Assembly: GCF_009362845.1 (NCBI RefSeq)
Contig: NZ_WHNW01000004.1
Location: forward strand, 87,113 to 151,112
Origin: Ostreibacterium oceani
GTDB taxonomy: Bacteria > Pseudomonadota > Gammaproteobacteria > Cardiobacteriales > Ostreibacteriaceae
Reading direction: 5' to 3'
Length of the DNA stretch: 64,000 nucleotides
Part shown: piece after piece, positions 18,708-28,600 of the stretch
Position numbering within the stretch: the first letter of the stretch is position 1
Layout of the letters: every line of letters begins with the position of its first letter
Made by a program: the position numbers and the translations under genes
The notes under the pieces: generated by a model
Database searches by the model: none
Told to the model about the DNA's origin: nothing
The model's input: only the letters and a program-made list of their open reading frames with translations

Positions 18708-19556
18708 ATGAAAAAAATACTATTAGCCGCCGTCGCCGTCGGGGTGACACTTAATATTCACGCTGCAGAGCTGAGCACTGATGACCAAAAAATTTCTTAT
18801 GCGGTAGGGACGCAAATTGGTGAAACGCTGAAAAATAGCGTTAATGGACCAATAGAGTTAAACCAAGACGCATTGTTTGCGGCAATTTCTGATGCGTTGG
18901 CAGGCGAGACGCCTAAGCTTTCAGCCGAGGAGATGAATCAAGTCATGCAAACGTTCTCTCAAAAAGCCATTGAACACCAAAAAACGCAAGCCGCAGAAGC
19001 AGCAGCTAAAAACAAAGCAGAAGCCGACGCATTACTCGCTGAAAACCAAGCCAAAGACGGCGTTGTTGTGACTGATTCTGGGCTACAATACCTTGTCGTT
19101 AGTGAAGGTAATGGCGACAAGCCAACCGCAGAAGATACGGTTCGCGTTCATTACAAAGGGACATTTGCCGATGGGACTGAATTCGACAGTTCGTATAGTC
19201 GAGGCGAGCCAGCTGAATTTCCTGTCAATGCGGTTATTCCAGGCTGGGTAGAGGCACTGCAATTGATGTCAGAAGGCGGTAAATTTGAGTTGGTTATTCC
19301 GCCTGAGTTGGCCTATGGCGATCAAGGTCCTGCGAATATCGGACCTAGCCGTGCGTTAAAATTTGAAGTTGAGCTGATTGAAATTGTCAAACCAGACAAT
19401 GCAGCAGCCGAAGCAGCCGAAGCAGCCAAAGCAGTTACAGAAGCTGCTGTAGAAACTGCTACAGATGCTGCTAAGGGTGCAGCAGATGCCACAGCCGAAG
19501 CGGCCAAAGACGCAATGGACGCGACCAAAGAGGCAGTAAAAGAAGCAGCGAAATAA
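18708..19556 (+). CDS. fkpA: Periplasmic FKBP-type peptidyl-prolyl isomerase (FkpA/Mip-like) with Ala/Lys-rich tail
   Basis: Secreted prolyl isomerase and chaperone. A signal peptide (MKKILLAAVAVGVTLNIHAA) is followed by the FkpA/Mip N-terminal dimerisation helices (ISYAVGTQIGETL...) and then a FKBP domain from about residue 110 with VRVHYKGTFADGTEFDSSY, FPVNAVIPGW and IPPELAYGDQGPANIGP. After the FKBP fold a 50-residue tail of Ala/Glu/Lys/Thr repeats (AAEAAK, AADATAEAAK) is appended; typical FkpA and Mip proteins end soon after the fold. AGGAG precedes the ATG by 7 nt. The stop codon lies in a 12-bp tandem repeat that supplies three in-frame TAA codons. Confidence 0.92.
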   Translation: MKKILLAAVAVGVTLNIHAAELSTDDQKISYAVGTQIGETLKNSVNGPIELNQDALFAAISDALAGETPKLSAEEMNQVMQTFSQKAIEHQKTQAAEAAAKNKAEADALLAENQAKDGVVVTDSGLQYLVVSEGNGDKPTAEDTVRVHYKGTFADGTEFDSSYSRGEPAEFPVNAVIPGWVEALQLMSEGGKFELVIPPELAYGDQGPANIGPSRALKFEVELIEIVKPDNAAAEAAEAAKAVTEAAVETATDAAKGAADATAEAAKDAMDATKEAVKEAAK

Positions 19557-19582
19557 ACAGCGAAATAAACAGCGAAATAAGC
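19547..19582 (+). repeat. 12-bp tandem repeat spanning the fkpA stop codon
   Basis: AGCGAAATAAAC occurs at 19547-19558 and 19559-19570, with a third near-copy at 19571-19582. Each copy carries an in-frame TAA, so the stop codon itself has been triplicated. Confidence 0.9.
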
Positions 19583-19614
19583 AGCAATCACGCTTTTACC
19601 GACAATTAGCGTAA

Positions 19615-19650
19615 TAAAAGCCCCTGATGCTTAGGCATTGGGGGCTTTTA
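19615..19650 (+). terminator. Intrinsic terminator after fkpA
   Basis: Arms TAAAAGCCCC and GGGGCTTTTA enclose a shorter inner ATGC/GCAT stem and a TTAG loop, and a T-rich run (TTTTATTTTG) follows. It is a strong rho-independent terminator placed 58 bp after the fkpA stop. Confidence 0.9.
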
Positions 19651-19887
19651 TTTTGTGCCAATGTTAGGTCGGTGGTTTAACTTGCTTGTCTTTGTTACTG
19701 GGTTAGGTAAAATAAGGGTTGTGCTGAAATAATTTGTGCCGATGTGCCTGAGTCAATTTGTTTGGATTAACTTGTTTGGATTAACTTGTTTGAGCCGATT
19801 TATACAATGGTTGATGGCCCAAGGGGTTTATATCTAAAGGGGTTGATGGCTAAAGGGTTAACGGTCAGTTGAGAGAGGAGAAATAGA
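19651..19887 (+). repeat. Intergenic region with tandem duplications upstream of the nlpE-like gene
   Basis: About 240 bp without a gene. It holds two exact copies of a 14-bp unit TTGTTTGGATTAAC at 19758-19771 and 19772-19785 plus a partial third, and a TTGATGGC.../AAAGGGGTT duplication near 19810-19860. AGGAG lies just before the next ATG. No clear promoter hexamers were identified. Confidence 0.6.
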
Positions 19888-20439
19888 ATGAATGATTTTC
19901 GTGTGATGTGTCGCCGTTTCAGTCGCGCAGGTCTTGTGTTTTTTATGCTGTTGTCAGGTTGTGTCTCGACAGATGATGCAAGCACCAACGCTAAAAACAC
20001 AGCAGAAACTGGGGCGGCGGAAAAAGCAGCGGGGAATGCAGCGGGTAATTCAGGGGTCGATGGAACGTATTATGCACGGCTACCCTGTGCAGATTGTCCA
20101 GGTGTCCGCGTTGACTTAGTCTTGTCAGGTGACGGTTTTTATGAAGCGATGTTAGCGACAGTAGGCGCTGAAGACGAAGCTGTTTTTCAGTCTGGGCAAT
20201 GGGTGCAAGCAGATAATCGCGTACAACTGATGCCATCGAACAGTGAGTCAGCTGGCGAAAATGCGGGAGAAAACACAGAAAAATCACCCAATTCACCTGA
20301 CTCACCTAACGCTGGGATGAGTGCATTGAGCACGACTTCACAGTTTCAAATAGACAATAACGGCTTGATATTACTCAACGCGGCGGGTCAACCTTATGAT
20401 GGTGATGCGGCGAATGCATATCGATTTGAAAGAAAATAA
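19888..20439 (+). CDS. NlpE N-terminal-domain lipoprotein
   Basis: Predicted outer-membrane lipoprotein of 183 residues. A hydrophobic signal ends in a lipobox, LLSGC near residue 29. The mature part contains GTYYARLPCADCPGVRVDLVL, the CxxC-bearing signature of the NlpE (copper resistance/surface-sensing) N-terminal domain. The region before it and a Ser/Pro/Asn/Glu-rich insertion (about residues 115-140, with SPNSPDSPN) are low-complexity. AGGAG precedes the ATG by 8 nt. The C-terminal OB domain of E. coli NlpE is absent. A role in envelope sensing is inferred from family only. Confidence 0.8.
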   Translation: MNDFRVMCRRFSRAGLVFFMLLSGCVSTDDASTNAKNTAETGAAEKAAGNAAGNSGVDGTYYARLPCADCPGVRVDLVLSGDGFYEAMLATVGAEDEAVFQSGQWVQADNRVQLMPSNSESAGENAGENTEKSPNSPDSPNAGMSALSTTSQFQIDNNGLILLNAAGQPYDGDAANAYRFERK

Positions 20440-20551
20440 ACATAATCATATTAAGGTCGTTAGGGGTTGAAATCGGACGCCTAATTGACCTAACTGATTA
20501 TTAAACAAAAACTAAACAACTAAACAACTAACTAAATAAATAAGAGGTTTT

Positions 20552-21739
20552 ATGTTTGAGCAATTGTCCGCAGTTCCAGGCGATCCTATCCTACAATTGA
20601 TTGAGATGTATCGACAAGATACCAACCCACAAAAGATTGATGTCGGTGTCGGTGTGTTTAAAAATGCAGAGGGCGAAACGCCGGTTATGCGTGCCGTCTC
20701 TATTGCCGAACAACAATTGCACGATACCCAGGCGACCAAAGCCTACGTGGGTATTGCGGGTGATGCTGATTTCAATGCCGCAATGCGAGCGTTGGTTTTC
20801 GCTGATAGCGTTGATTATGCGCGCGTTCAGGCGTTGCAAACGCCAGGTGGCAGCGGTGCATTGCGGGTTTGTGCAGAGATGTTGTACGAGGTAATGCCAG
20901 ATAGCACGGTGTGGATGAGTGATCCAACATGGGGGAATCATCGTCCAATTTTTGAAGCAGCAGGGTTTACCGTCAAGCATTACCCCTATTTTGATCCGGC
21001 TACGCGCATGGTCGATGAAGCGCGTATGCTGGCAGCATTAAACGAGCTAGGTCAAGGCGATATTGTTTTATTGCATGGCTGCTGTCATAACCCAACAGGC
21101 TCAGACTTGTCTTTTGCGGCTTGGGATCGCGTGGCAGAGATAGCGAGTCAGCGTGGGTTTTTGCCGTTTATTGATTTGGCGTACCAAGGCTTTGGCGACG
21201 GTCTTGATGCTGACCTATACGGGATACGTCAACTAGCCAAGCATGTCGATGATATGATTGTCACGAGTTCGTGCTCTAAAAACTTTGGTTTGTACCGCGA
21301 TCGCGTTGGTTGCGCATTGGTGTTGGCAAAAAATGCAGCAGCAGCAACGGTTGTCAAAGGACGGCTAGCTATTGCAGCGCGGGTGTCTTATTCGATGCCA
21401 CCCGATCATGGTGGGGCGATTGTTGGCATGATACTGAATGATGCGACACTGCGTGAACAATGGGAAGATGAATTAACGGAGATGCGCAATCGTATCTTGA
21501 GTTTGCGTCAGCAATTGGCCGATAGAATGCGAGACATTACTGGTACGCCCAAATGGGATTTTATCGCTAGGCATCGCGGTATGTTTTCGCTGCTTAGTTT
21601 GGATAAATCGCAAACTGATAAATTAATCCATGATTATTCTATTTATATTGTCAATGGCGGACGAATTAATATCGCAGGTCTGCGTGATGAGGCGCAAATT
21701 AATCGATTTGCTGATGCGCTAGCAGAGGTAACTAAATGA
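20552..21739 (+). CDS. tyrB: Aromatic/aspartate amino-acid aminotransferase (class I)
   Basis: PLP-dependent aminotransferase of the AspC/TyrB family, 395 residues. N-terminal DPILQLIEMYRQDTNPQKIDVGVGVFK is characteristic. The substrate pocket has LLHGCCHNPTGSDL, the PLP lysine is in SSCSKNFGLYRDRVG, and the C-terminal arginine is in NGGRINIAGL. AGAGG lies 8 nt before the ATG. Whether aspartate or aromatic substrates are preferred cannot be decided; pheA and tyrA elsewhere in the window would supply its aromatic keto acids. Confidence 0.92.
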   Translation: MFEQLSAVPGDPILQLIEMYRQDTNPQKIDVGVGVFKNAEGETPVMRAVSIAEQQLHDTQATKAYVGIAGDADFNAAMRALVFADSVDYARVQALQTPGGSGALRVCAEMLYEVMPDSTVWMSDPTWGNHRPIFEAAGFTVKHYPYFDPATRMVDEARMLAALNELGQGDIVLLHGCCHNPTGSDLSFAAWDRVAEIASQRGFLPFIDLAYQGFGDGLDADLYGIRQLAKHVDDMIVTSSCSKNFGLYRDRVGCALVLAKNAAAATVVKGRLAIAARVSYSMPPDHGGAIVGMILNDATLREQWEDELTEMRNRILSLRQQLADRMRDITGTPKWDFIARHRGMFSLLSLDKSQTDKLIHDYSIYIVNGGRINIAGLRDEAQINRFADALAEVTK

Positions 21740-21743
21740 TAAA

Positions 21744-21785
21744 TTTCTATTTAATTAGCGATTTGTTTCTTTGATTAAATAGAAA
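21744..21785. terminator. Perfect 12-bp inverted repeat after the aminotransferase
   Basis: TTTCTATTTAAT (21744-21755) and ATTAAATAGAAA (21774-21785) are exact reverse complements separated by 18 nt, starting 5 bp after the stop codon. The stem is AT-rich and no T-tract follows, so it is not a standard intrinsic terminator; it may protect the mRNA end or be a binding site. Confidence 0.45.
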
Positions 21786-21815
21786 GCCTCGATAGTCAGC
21801 GTGGTGAATTAACGC

Positions 21816-22487
21816 ATGCAATGTAAGGTTACCCACCTGCGTCAATGGGTTCAGCGCTGGCTGTTACGGTTTATTATTTTGGTGTTGGTTATTGCTATAG
21901 TGGCAGCACTATTAGATTATCGTGTCACGGTCAGCGCCAAACCAGAACAATACGACAGGGTGCAGGACATTCCCCATCATTCGGTGGGGTTGCTGCTAGG
22001 GACGAGCAAATACCTCACGTCAGGCCGCGTCAACGCCTATTACCAACACCGTATCAATGCCACTGTGGCGCTCTATCAGGCGCAAAAAATAGACTACGTG
22101 TTGGTGAGCGGCGATAATGGTACGGTTTATTATAACGAACCCGTATCGATTCAGCAGGATTTGATTGCGGCAGGAATCCCTGCGTCGAACATTTATTTGG
22201 ATTATGCCGGTTTTCGTACCTTAGATTCGGTGGTGCGTAGCCAAAAAGTCTTTGGGCAACAGCAGTTAACGATTATCTCACAGCCCTTTCACTCGGCGCG
22301 AGCGCTTTATATTGCCGAACATAACGGCATTGACGCTATTGCTTTTAATGCCAAGGATGTGCCGCTTAAATATGGGTTTAAGGTACAAGTTCGCGAGCGG
22401 CTTGCACGGATGAAAATGTTTTGGGACTTGTGGACGGGGCAGTCGCCTAAGTTTTTGGGTGAGCCGATTGAAATCCCCGCCAGTTGA
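21816..22487 (+). CDS. sanA: SanA/ElyC-type DUF218 membrane protein
   Basis: 223 residues: one N-terminal membrane anchor (about 14-34), then a DUF218/YdcF-like domain with VGLLLGTSKYL, the NAYYQHRINATVALYQ segment, VSGDNG and RTLDSVVRSQKVFG. This matches SanA, the vancomycin high-temperature exclusion protein linked to envelope barrier function. The small periplasmic domain is otherwise unadorned. Function is inferred from the family; the biochemical activity is unknown. Confidence 0.88.
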   Translation: MQCKVTHLRQWVQRWLLRFIILVLVIAIVAALLDYRVTVSAKPEQYDRVQDIPHHSVGLLLGTSKYLTSGRVNAYYQHRINATVALYQAQKIDYVLVSGDNGTVYYNEPVSIQQDLIAAGIPASNIYLDYAGFRTLDSVVRSQKVFGQQQLTIISQPFHSARALYIAEHNGIDAIAFNAKDVPLKYGFKVQVRERLARMKMFWDLWTGQSPKFLGEPIEIPAS

Positions 22488-22703
22488 ACTGCCAGTCACC
22501 CCGCTAGTCACCGCTGCTAGTCGCCCCACTACTAAGTCGTATCGCTACTAGTGGTATCGCTACCAGCGCCATGCTTGGCAGCGATACGGCGAATAGATTG
22601 CAGTAATTGATTGCAGCAATCCATTACGCGTGTTTAGTTGACGGTGCTAGCCCAACCAAACACGAGGTTATTGATTTGTCGTTGTTTATTGATGCTGAGG
22701 TCT
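22488..22703. terminator. Convergent intergenic region with hairpin 22554-22587
   Basis: Between sanA and doxX. GTATCGCT (22554-22561) pairs with AGCGATAC (22580-22587), extended by CCA/TGG after one mismatch, around a 10-nt loop. A second copy of GTATCGCTAC lies just upstream at about 22538, so the left arm is duplicated. No T-tract; it may act as a bidirectional transcript end or be left over from repeat copying. Confidence 0.4.
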
Positions 22704-23222
22704 CTAGTAATGATAAGTGGGTTTTTTTCGTAAAAGCTGATCAATGCTAACTCGACCAGCGCCGAACACGATAATAACCAAAATTAATAAACCCCATACC
22801 ACATGGTCTTCAAACCCTTTGGTGGGGAATACAATACTCGTTGGAATAAATCCCCAGACCGTTGTCATGGCGAATTCGCCCGCAGTCAGGGCTTTGTAAG
22901 AAAGCACGGCGACGATGTTAAAAACAAACAGAGCAAACGCCGACCAGCGCGTCAAAATGCCAAAAATAATCAGTAGCGGCAAGACAATTTCAGCGGTAGT
23001 GCCTAGCATAGCAGCTAGTTTAGGTGACAATAATGGTACGCTATATTCGTATTCGAATAGAAAAACGGTGGTGCTAAAATCCTGTAATTTTTGTAATCCA
23101 GCCCGCAAAAAAACACTGGCAACAAATAATCGGATGATCAGTAACGTAATACATTGAAAAGGTTTGGTTGCCATTTCACCAAAGTTTAAGAGTTTGTTGT
23201 AGCCGTTTTGTATGGGGTTCAT
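22704..23222 (-). CDS. DoxX family membrane protein
   Basis: 172 residues with four membrane segments. The N-terminal half has RLFVASVFLRAGLQKLQDFSTT, matching the DoxX consensus (R...g.iFl.aGl.Kl..), and the second half has GILTRWSAFALFVFNI. DoxX-like proteins are poorly characterised; some associate with quinol:oxygen or thiosulfate oxidation or with redox stress. It stands alone between convergent sanA and divergent maf. Confidence 0.85.
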   Translation of the reverse strand: MNPIQNGYNKLLNFGEMATKPFQCITLLIIRLFVASVFLRAGLQKLQDFSTTVFLFEYEYSVPLLSPKLAAMLGTTAEIVLPLLIIFGILTRWSAFALFVFNIVAVLSYKALTAGEFAMTTVWGFIPTSIVFPTKGFEDHVVWGLLILVIIVFGAGRVSIDQLLRKKPTYHY

Positions 23223-23310
23223 AAAATGTCACCTAGTCGTTTATTAATAATTAAGTTAAATGATGCGTATTGTATTCGGATATGCCTTATTATACGCATA
23301 TTGAATAAAA

Positions 23311-24084
23311 ATGGTTTCTAAAGTGCATCGACAAATTATTTTGGCATCGTCATCGCCACGACGAAAAACCCTGTTAGGGCAGTTGGGTTTGGATTTTTCA
23401 GTTGTTGTCCCCGAAATCGACGAAAGTTGGGAAGCGCATCTTAACCAATCAAGCAAATTTGGGGAGGCAAATGGTAATGCGATACCCGACGGATTATCTG
23501 AAGGCTTGGCTGAAGGCTTGACTGAAGGTTTATCACAGGCAGGGTCTGAAAGACCTGAACGGTTATCTCGGTTTGCCTGCTATGCACAGCGATTAGCGAT
23601 TGAAAAAGCCCAAACGGGGCTAGCCATGTTGGATGCCGATGTTAGGATGAAGTCGCAGCCGATTGTTATCGGCGCAGATACTTGCGGGGAGATTGATGGT
23701 AAACTATTGACCAAACCGTTGCATTATGAGGATGCAAAACGTATGTTAGAGACTTTGTCGGGTGAAACGCATCAGATTCATTCTGCGTATGCATTAGTGA
23801 CGGCTGATAATAGGTTGTCACGAGTCGTTACTTCGCAGGTGACCATGAAGCCATTGACTAAAGAGGAAATAAAACGCTATTGGTTGACTGGGGAGCCATT
23901 GGATAAAGCAGGTGCTTATGCAATTCAAGGACTGGGTGCGCAATTCATTCGGCAGTTGGTTGGTAGCTATTCTGCGGTGATGGGGTTGCCTTTATTTGAG
24001 TTGGCACAAGATTTACAAAAACTCGGTATAGCGACATTGCCTATTGCGCCATTACCTATCGTGCCATTACCCCCGGAGGCTTAA
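23311..24084 (+). CDS. maf: Maf-family nucleotide pyrophosphatase
   Basis: House-cleaning NTP pyrophosphatase. IILASSSPRRKTLLGQLG is the N-terminal signature; later come IGADTCGEIDGKLLTKPLHYEDAKRML, SGETHQIHSAYAL and the GAYAIQGLGAQFIRQLVGSYSAVMGLPLFEL motif. At 257 residues it is about 60 longer than usual. An insertion near residues 50-85 contains a GLSEGLAEGLTEGL tract from 12-bp tandem units, and the C-terminus ends in ALPIA/PLPIVPLP repeats. The dTTP/UTP versus m7GTP subfamily is not decided. It is 5 bp from rng, a classic pairing. Confidence 0.92.
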   Translation: MVSKVHRQIILASSSPRRKTLLGQLGLDFSVVVPEIDESWEAHLNQSSKFGEANGNAIPDGLSEGLAEGLTEGLSQAGSERPERLSRFACYAQRLAIEKAQTGLAMLDADVRMKSQPIVIGADTCGEIDGKLLTKPLHYEDAKRMLETLSGETHQIHSAYALVTADNRLSRVVTSQVTMKPLTKEEIKRYWLTGEPLDKAGAYAIQGLGAQFIRQLVGSYSAVMGLPLFELAQDLQKLGIATLPIAPLPIVPLPPEA

Positions 24085-24089
24085 CCGAC

Positions 24090-25553
24090 ATGCTAAGGCA
24101 AAAGCAAACTGAGATATTGATCAATGCTGGGTTGCATGAAACGCGGGCAGCACTACTTGAAAATAGTATTTTACAAGAGGTCTATATTGAGCGCCAAGCA
24201 TCAGCGGGCATTGTAGGGAATATTTATAAAGGCAAAGTGGTTCGCGTTTTGCCTGGTATGGATGCAGCTTTTGTCGATATTGGTCTGGAGAAAAATGCGT
24301 TTTTGCATGTCAAAAATATTGTGGCGTCACGTCAAAGCCTAGCGGATAAACAAAGCATCACAGACTTTGTTTATCAAGGCCAGACTTTATTGGTGCAAAT
24401 ACTCAAAGAGCCGCTAGGCAACAAAGGTGCGCGGTTATCGACTGATATTTCAATCCCATCGCGATACGTCGTGTTTTTGCCTAATGCAAGCGATATTGGG
24501 GTTTCTACGCGTATCGAAGATGAGTCAACGCGTCAGCATATCAAGGCCTGCATCGAAAAATTTTCAATGGGGTTGCAGGGTGGGTATATTGCACGTACCG
24601 CAATTGAAAAAACAGATGCATGGGCATTGCATTCTGATATTCAGTATTTGCATAAAATTTGGCAACAAATCCAAGACAAAGCGCAAAGCGCGCCCGACAG
24701 CAGTTTGCTGTATGCGGGATTGCCGATGCATTTACGCGTATTGCGCGATTTGGTCGATGAATCGGTCGTTCGCATCCAGGTCGACTCTGTGGCATGGGTC
24801 AATGAAATGAATCAATTTATTCAGGACTTCTTTCCTGATAATTTAGGCTTAGTCAGTTATTACGGCGCTGAACGTCCGATTTTTGATTTATATAGCGTTG
24901 AGGATGAAATTGACAAAGCATTACGGCGCAAGGTGACGTTAAAATCGGGTGGGCATCTCATGATAGACCAAACCGAAGCCATGACGACCATTGATGTCAA
25001 TACGGGTAAATTTGTGGGTGCACAAAACCACGCCGAAACTATCTTTAAAACCAATTTAGAGGCCACCAAAAGTATCGCAAGACAGTTGCGGCTGCGTAAT
25101 CTAGGCGGTATTATCATCATTGATTTTATTGATATGTTAGATACGGTCCATCAACAGGCGGTCGTTGATTCGTTAGTGGAGGCAATGGATGCAGGGTACA
25201 GCCGCTACACGATTGAAGCCATGTCTAGTCTCGGTTTGCTGCAAATGACACGAAAGCGCACCCGCGAGAGCTTGGGGCATATTTTGTGCGAAACGTGCCC
25301 AGCTTGTCATGGACGCGGCTATGTCAAAACGATTGAAACCGTTGCTAATGAGGTCATTCGTGAAGTGATTCGTGAATCGGTGCAATTTAAACCCCAGCGG
25401 ATTAAAATCATTTGTGCGCACGAAATCAATTATTATCTCAGTGAAGAAGCCCCTGATATTTTAGCGGATGTTGAGGAAACATTAAAAATACCGATTACGA
25501 CGAAAGTGGATGAATATTATGCGCGTGAGCAATACGATATTGCAGTGTATTAG
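24090..25553 (+). CDS. rng: Ribonuclease G
   Basis: Single-strand endoribonuclease involved in 16S rRNA 5' maturation and mRNA decay, 487 residues. An N-terminal S1 domain (about 35-130, with GNIYKGKVVRVLPGMDAAFVDIGLEKNAFLH) is followed by the RNase E/G catalytic core with MTTIDVNTGKFVG (metal-binding Asp) and IIIIDFIDM. The CETCPACHGRGYV zinc-link follows. The long C-terminal scaffold of RNase E is absent, so G rather than E. It forms a maf-rng operon with yhdP 74 bp downstream. Confidence 0.96.
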   Translation: MLRQKQTEILINAGLHETRAALLENSILQEVYIERQASAGIVGNIYKGKVVRVLPGMDAAFVDIGLEKNAFLHVKNIVASRQSLADKQSITDFVYQGQTLLVQILKEPLGNKGARLSTDISIPSRYVVFLPNASDIGVSTRIEDESTRQHIKACIEKFSMGLQGGYIARTAIEKTDAWALHSDIQYLHKIWQQIQDKAQSAPDSSLLYAGLPMHLRVLRDLVDESVVRIQVDSVAWVNEMNQFIQDFFPDNLGLVSYYGAERPIFDLYSVEDEIDKALRRKVTLKSGGHLMIDQTEAMTTIDVNTGKFVGAQNHAETIFKTNLEATKSIARQLRLRNLGGIIIIDFIDMLDTVHQQAVVDSLVEAMDAGYSRYTIEAMSSLGLLQMTRKRTRESLGHILCETCPACHGRGYVKTIETVANEVIREVIRESVQFKPQRIKIICAHEINYYLSEEAPDILADVEETLKIPITTKVDEYYAREQYDIAVY

Positions 25554-25627
25554 CCAATGGTTAATTCATCAGCGTGTTGATGACGCGCGGATGCCGTGCT
25601 GCGTAACCGTCAAGGTTAAGGGACTAT

Positions 25628-28600
25628 ATGTGGCGTAAAGTAGGCAAATTCTTTTACCGCTTAGCACGTATTTTACTGTTATTATTTATTGTGCTGGTCA
25701 CTTTGTTGGCTTTGGTGCTGAAAAATCCTAATTGGGTGATTGATTTTGCACAGGCAGAGCTGGCTAACTATGGCATTGAATTAAAAATCCATGAAGTCAG
25801 CGGGGAATTCACGGGGCTAAATTATGCCCTGACAGGGCGTGTCTCTACGACCGATTACCATGGCATTGCGGTTGAATCGGCAGACATCAATATGCAGGTG
25901 AATTGGTGGCAGTTTATTCGGTTTGACAAATTGTTGGGTGATATCACGGTAAAACAAGCAGCACTTACCGTTGATCCTGATGCAACGCGAGCTGGCGTGA
26001 TGCAGACCATTAAACGCAAAAAAAGTGAAAAAAGGCAGGGCGCGGATTATGTGGAAAATACAGAAAGCATAGTAGGTAACGCGGCAGATGACGTGGCAGG
26101 CGACGTGGCAGGCGACTGGACAAGTGGAGAGTCACGGTTTAGTGAGATCCACTGGCTATTTGAGTCGGTTAAAGTCCAGGTAAATGACCAAGCATATACT
26201 GCACGCGGAGAGGGGCAGGGCATCAACACGGCGAATATTGAATTAATCACGGCTAACAAAGAAGCGCTGCGCCTTGATTATGTCCATGAAAAATCGGCGT
26301 TAACTATTCAAAGCCAAGCATTAGATATTTCAGCCTATACCAACCAGTCTGCACAATTGCAGCAGGTTAATGCACAGATTAATACCCGCGATTGGCTAGC
26401 CAGCCAAATCGAGGCGACCGTCGAATATGCGGGTATTCAGGGTGATATAACGATGCAGGGTGATGGCAATGATCAAGTCAAAATGACCGCTAATGTGGCA
26501 GATAACACCGTTGAGTTGTTGGCCAAGCGAATAGCCGGAGGGGCAAAAATCACCTTTGCGAATCAAGACTTGACCCATTTTATGCCGTTGCGGGATTGGA
26601 TTGCTGAGGTGTTTCCCGTTAAGCATTTTTCTGGTTTGGCGACTGGAGAAGTCGTCTACATGGCGCAACAGGGCATTACCCAAGCGGACTTGACGCTGGT
26701 AAATCCAAAAGTTTCGCATGCAACAGGCCAATTCAGTGCGGCTGGGATGAATTTGACCTATCAAGAGGCAACAGTCGATTTTACCGTCGCGTTTAACGAA
26801 AATTCACAGGTGTTACCATTATTGGCGCGTGGGGATAAGCCGTTGGTTTTGAGCGGTCAAGTCAACGGGCGCTATCAGGTGGCCTCCAAAACACTCTTGA
26901 TTGAGGATGGCCGCTTAGCTGATGATACGATAACTGCTTTGGTTTTTAAAGGGCAATTGCAAGAGAAAGCGTTTGAAATATCAGGTGAATTGACTGATGT
27001 GGCGGTTGATGGCATCGTCGATTATCTACCCCAGCAAGTCAACAAGCAATGGTTAGAATCATTAACAGTAGGGCTTGTCTCGGGCAAGACAAACCAAACG
27101 ACCTTTGCGATTTCAGGTCCAACGAACGCTTTTTTTGCGAGTGAAGCGTCTCGGCTTCAAATCCACAGTCAAATCCAAGACACGGTGATTCAGCACCCAC
27201 AAAATGCGCAGCAAGCCACGATTGCTCATGCGGATATTGCCATTGATAATCGGGCTATTACTATTGATAACGCCAAAGTAACGACTAATGGTGTCACGGT
27301 TGTCTCACGCATTAATATACCTGATATCCAAATCGGCGAGGTTCAAGTCGGCGAGGTTCAAGCCGACATAGCGCTGGCCGAAACCCCGATTGCGGCATTG
27401 GCTGAGTTAGCCAGTAAAAATGGGCTAGCTGAGGCGGTGCAAAAAATCAACCAAGAGATCGACCTGACGGGGAGTGTAAGTGGCGATTTGTCGTTGTTAT
27501 TCGATATAAAAACACGAAAGTGGCAAGTCAGCGCACAGCCTGTTATTAAGCTGCAAAAGCTAATGGTGGCGCGTTATCCTGATATCGATTTTCAGGCGAT
27601 TAACGCCCGTGCAACGATTCGGGATAACCAATTGGATAGTGCCGAGGCGACAGGGCGTATCAATGGGCAGTCAGTGGTTGGGGATTTGACCAATAAAATG
27701 ACCAATAAAACGACTAATAAAACGACTAATAAAACGACTAATAAAACGACCGAAAAATCAGGTTATGAAATTGACTTGAAAGGAAAAACAGACGCAGTTA
27801 GTTGGTTGGCGATTTTTGGGGTGATCGATGCAAAACAGCACAGTCTGTTATCAACCTATGGTGTCATCGATAATGCCCCAGTTGATAGTCGGGCAACCAT
27901 CCGCTTAGATAAGCATTGGCGGTTTGTTAGTGTCAGTGGTGAAAGCGAGCTTGATGGTATCGCGCTCAATGGGTTTGACGCAATAACCAAGCCTAAGCAG
28001 CAAAAAGCACGCACACGATTTAGCTATAACCATCAGACTAAGCAAGTCGATTTTAGTATGGAAAAATTGCTAGATTTGGCAATACAGTTAGACGATAGGG
28101 GTAGGAGGATTGATGGACTGTTGTTAGCAGCAGGAGAAATAAAACCAACATCTGCAAGCACGCCATCTTCAGATGCCTCGTCGAAAACCTCGTCGAAAAC
28201 CGCTTCAAAAGCGGTGGGATTTGAAGCCAATACAATAAAAATTCACCTACATAGTCCGCGATTTGATTGGCAGTCCTTTAACCAGTTTTATCACGATTGG
28301 TTGTCCAAGAAAGGGGCAGATAATAGTGCCACAGACAATAATGCCACAGACAATAGTGCTAGGCGAAAACAAATACTAGCAAATTTAACCGTAAAACTGG
28401 ACATCAATGTTGACGATTTGCGTTTTGATAAGACGACCAGCTTTCCGTTGGTTTTGTGGGGCAGTTTGAATGATATGACAGTCGTGAGTCCTTTGATGAA
28501 TGGGCGGATTCAGTATCAGCCAAATCAGTTTGATGCCCAGCTGACTCGGCTAAACCTAAGTCAATGGATAGACATGATTAAGCCCAAAGAAACGGCGCAG

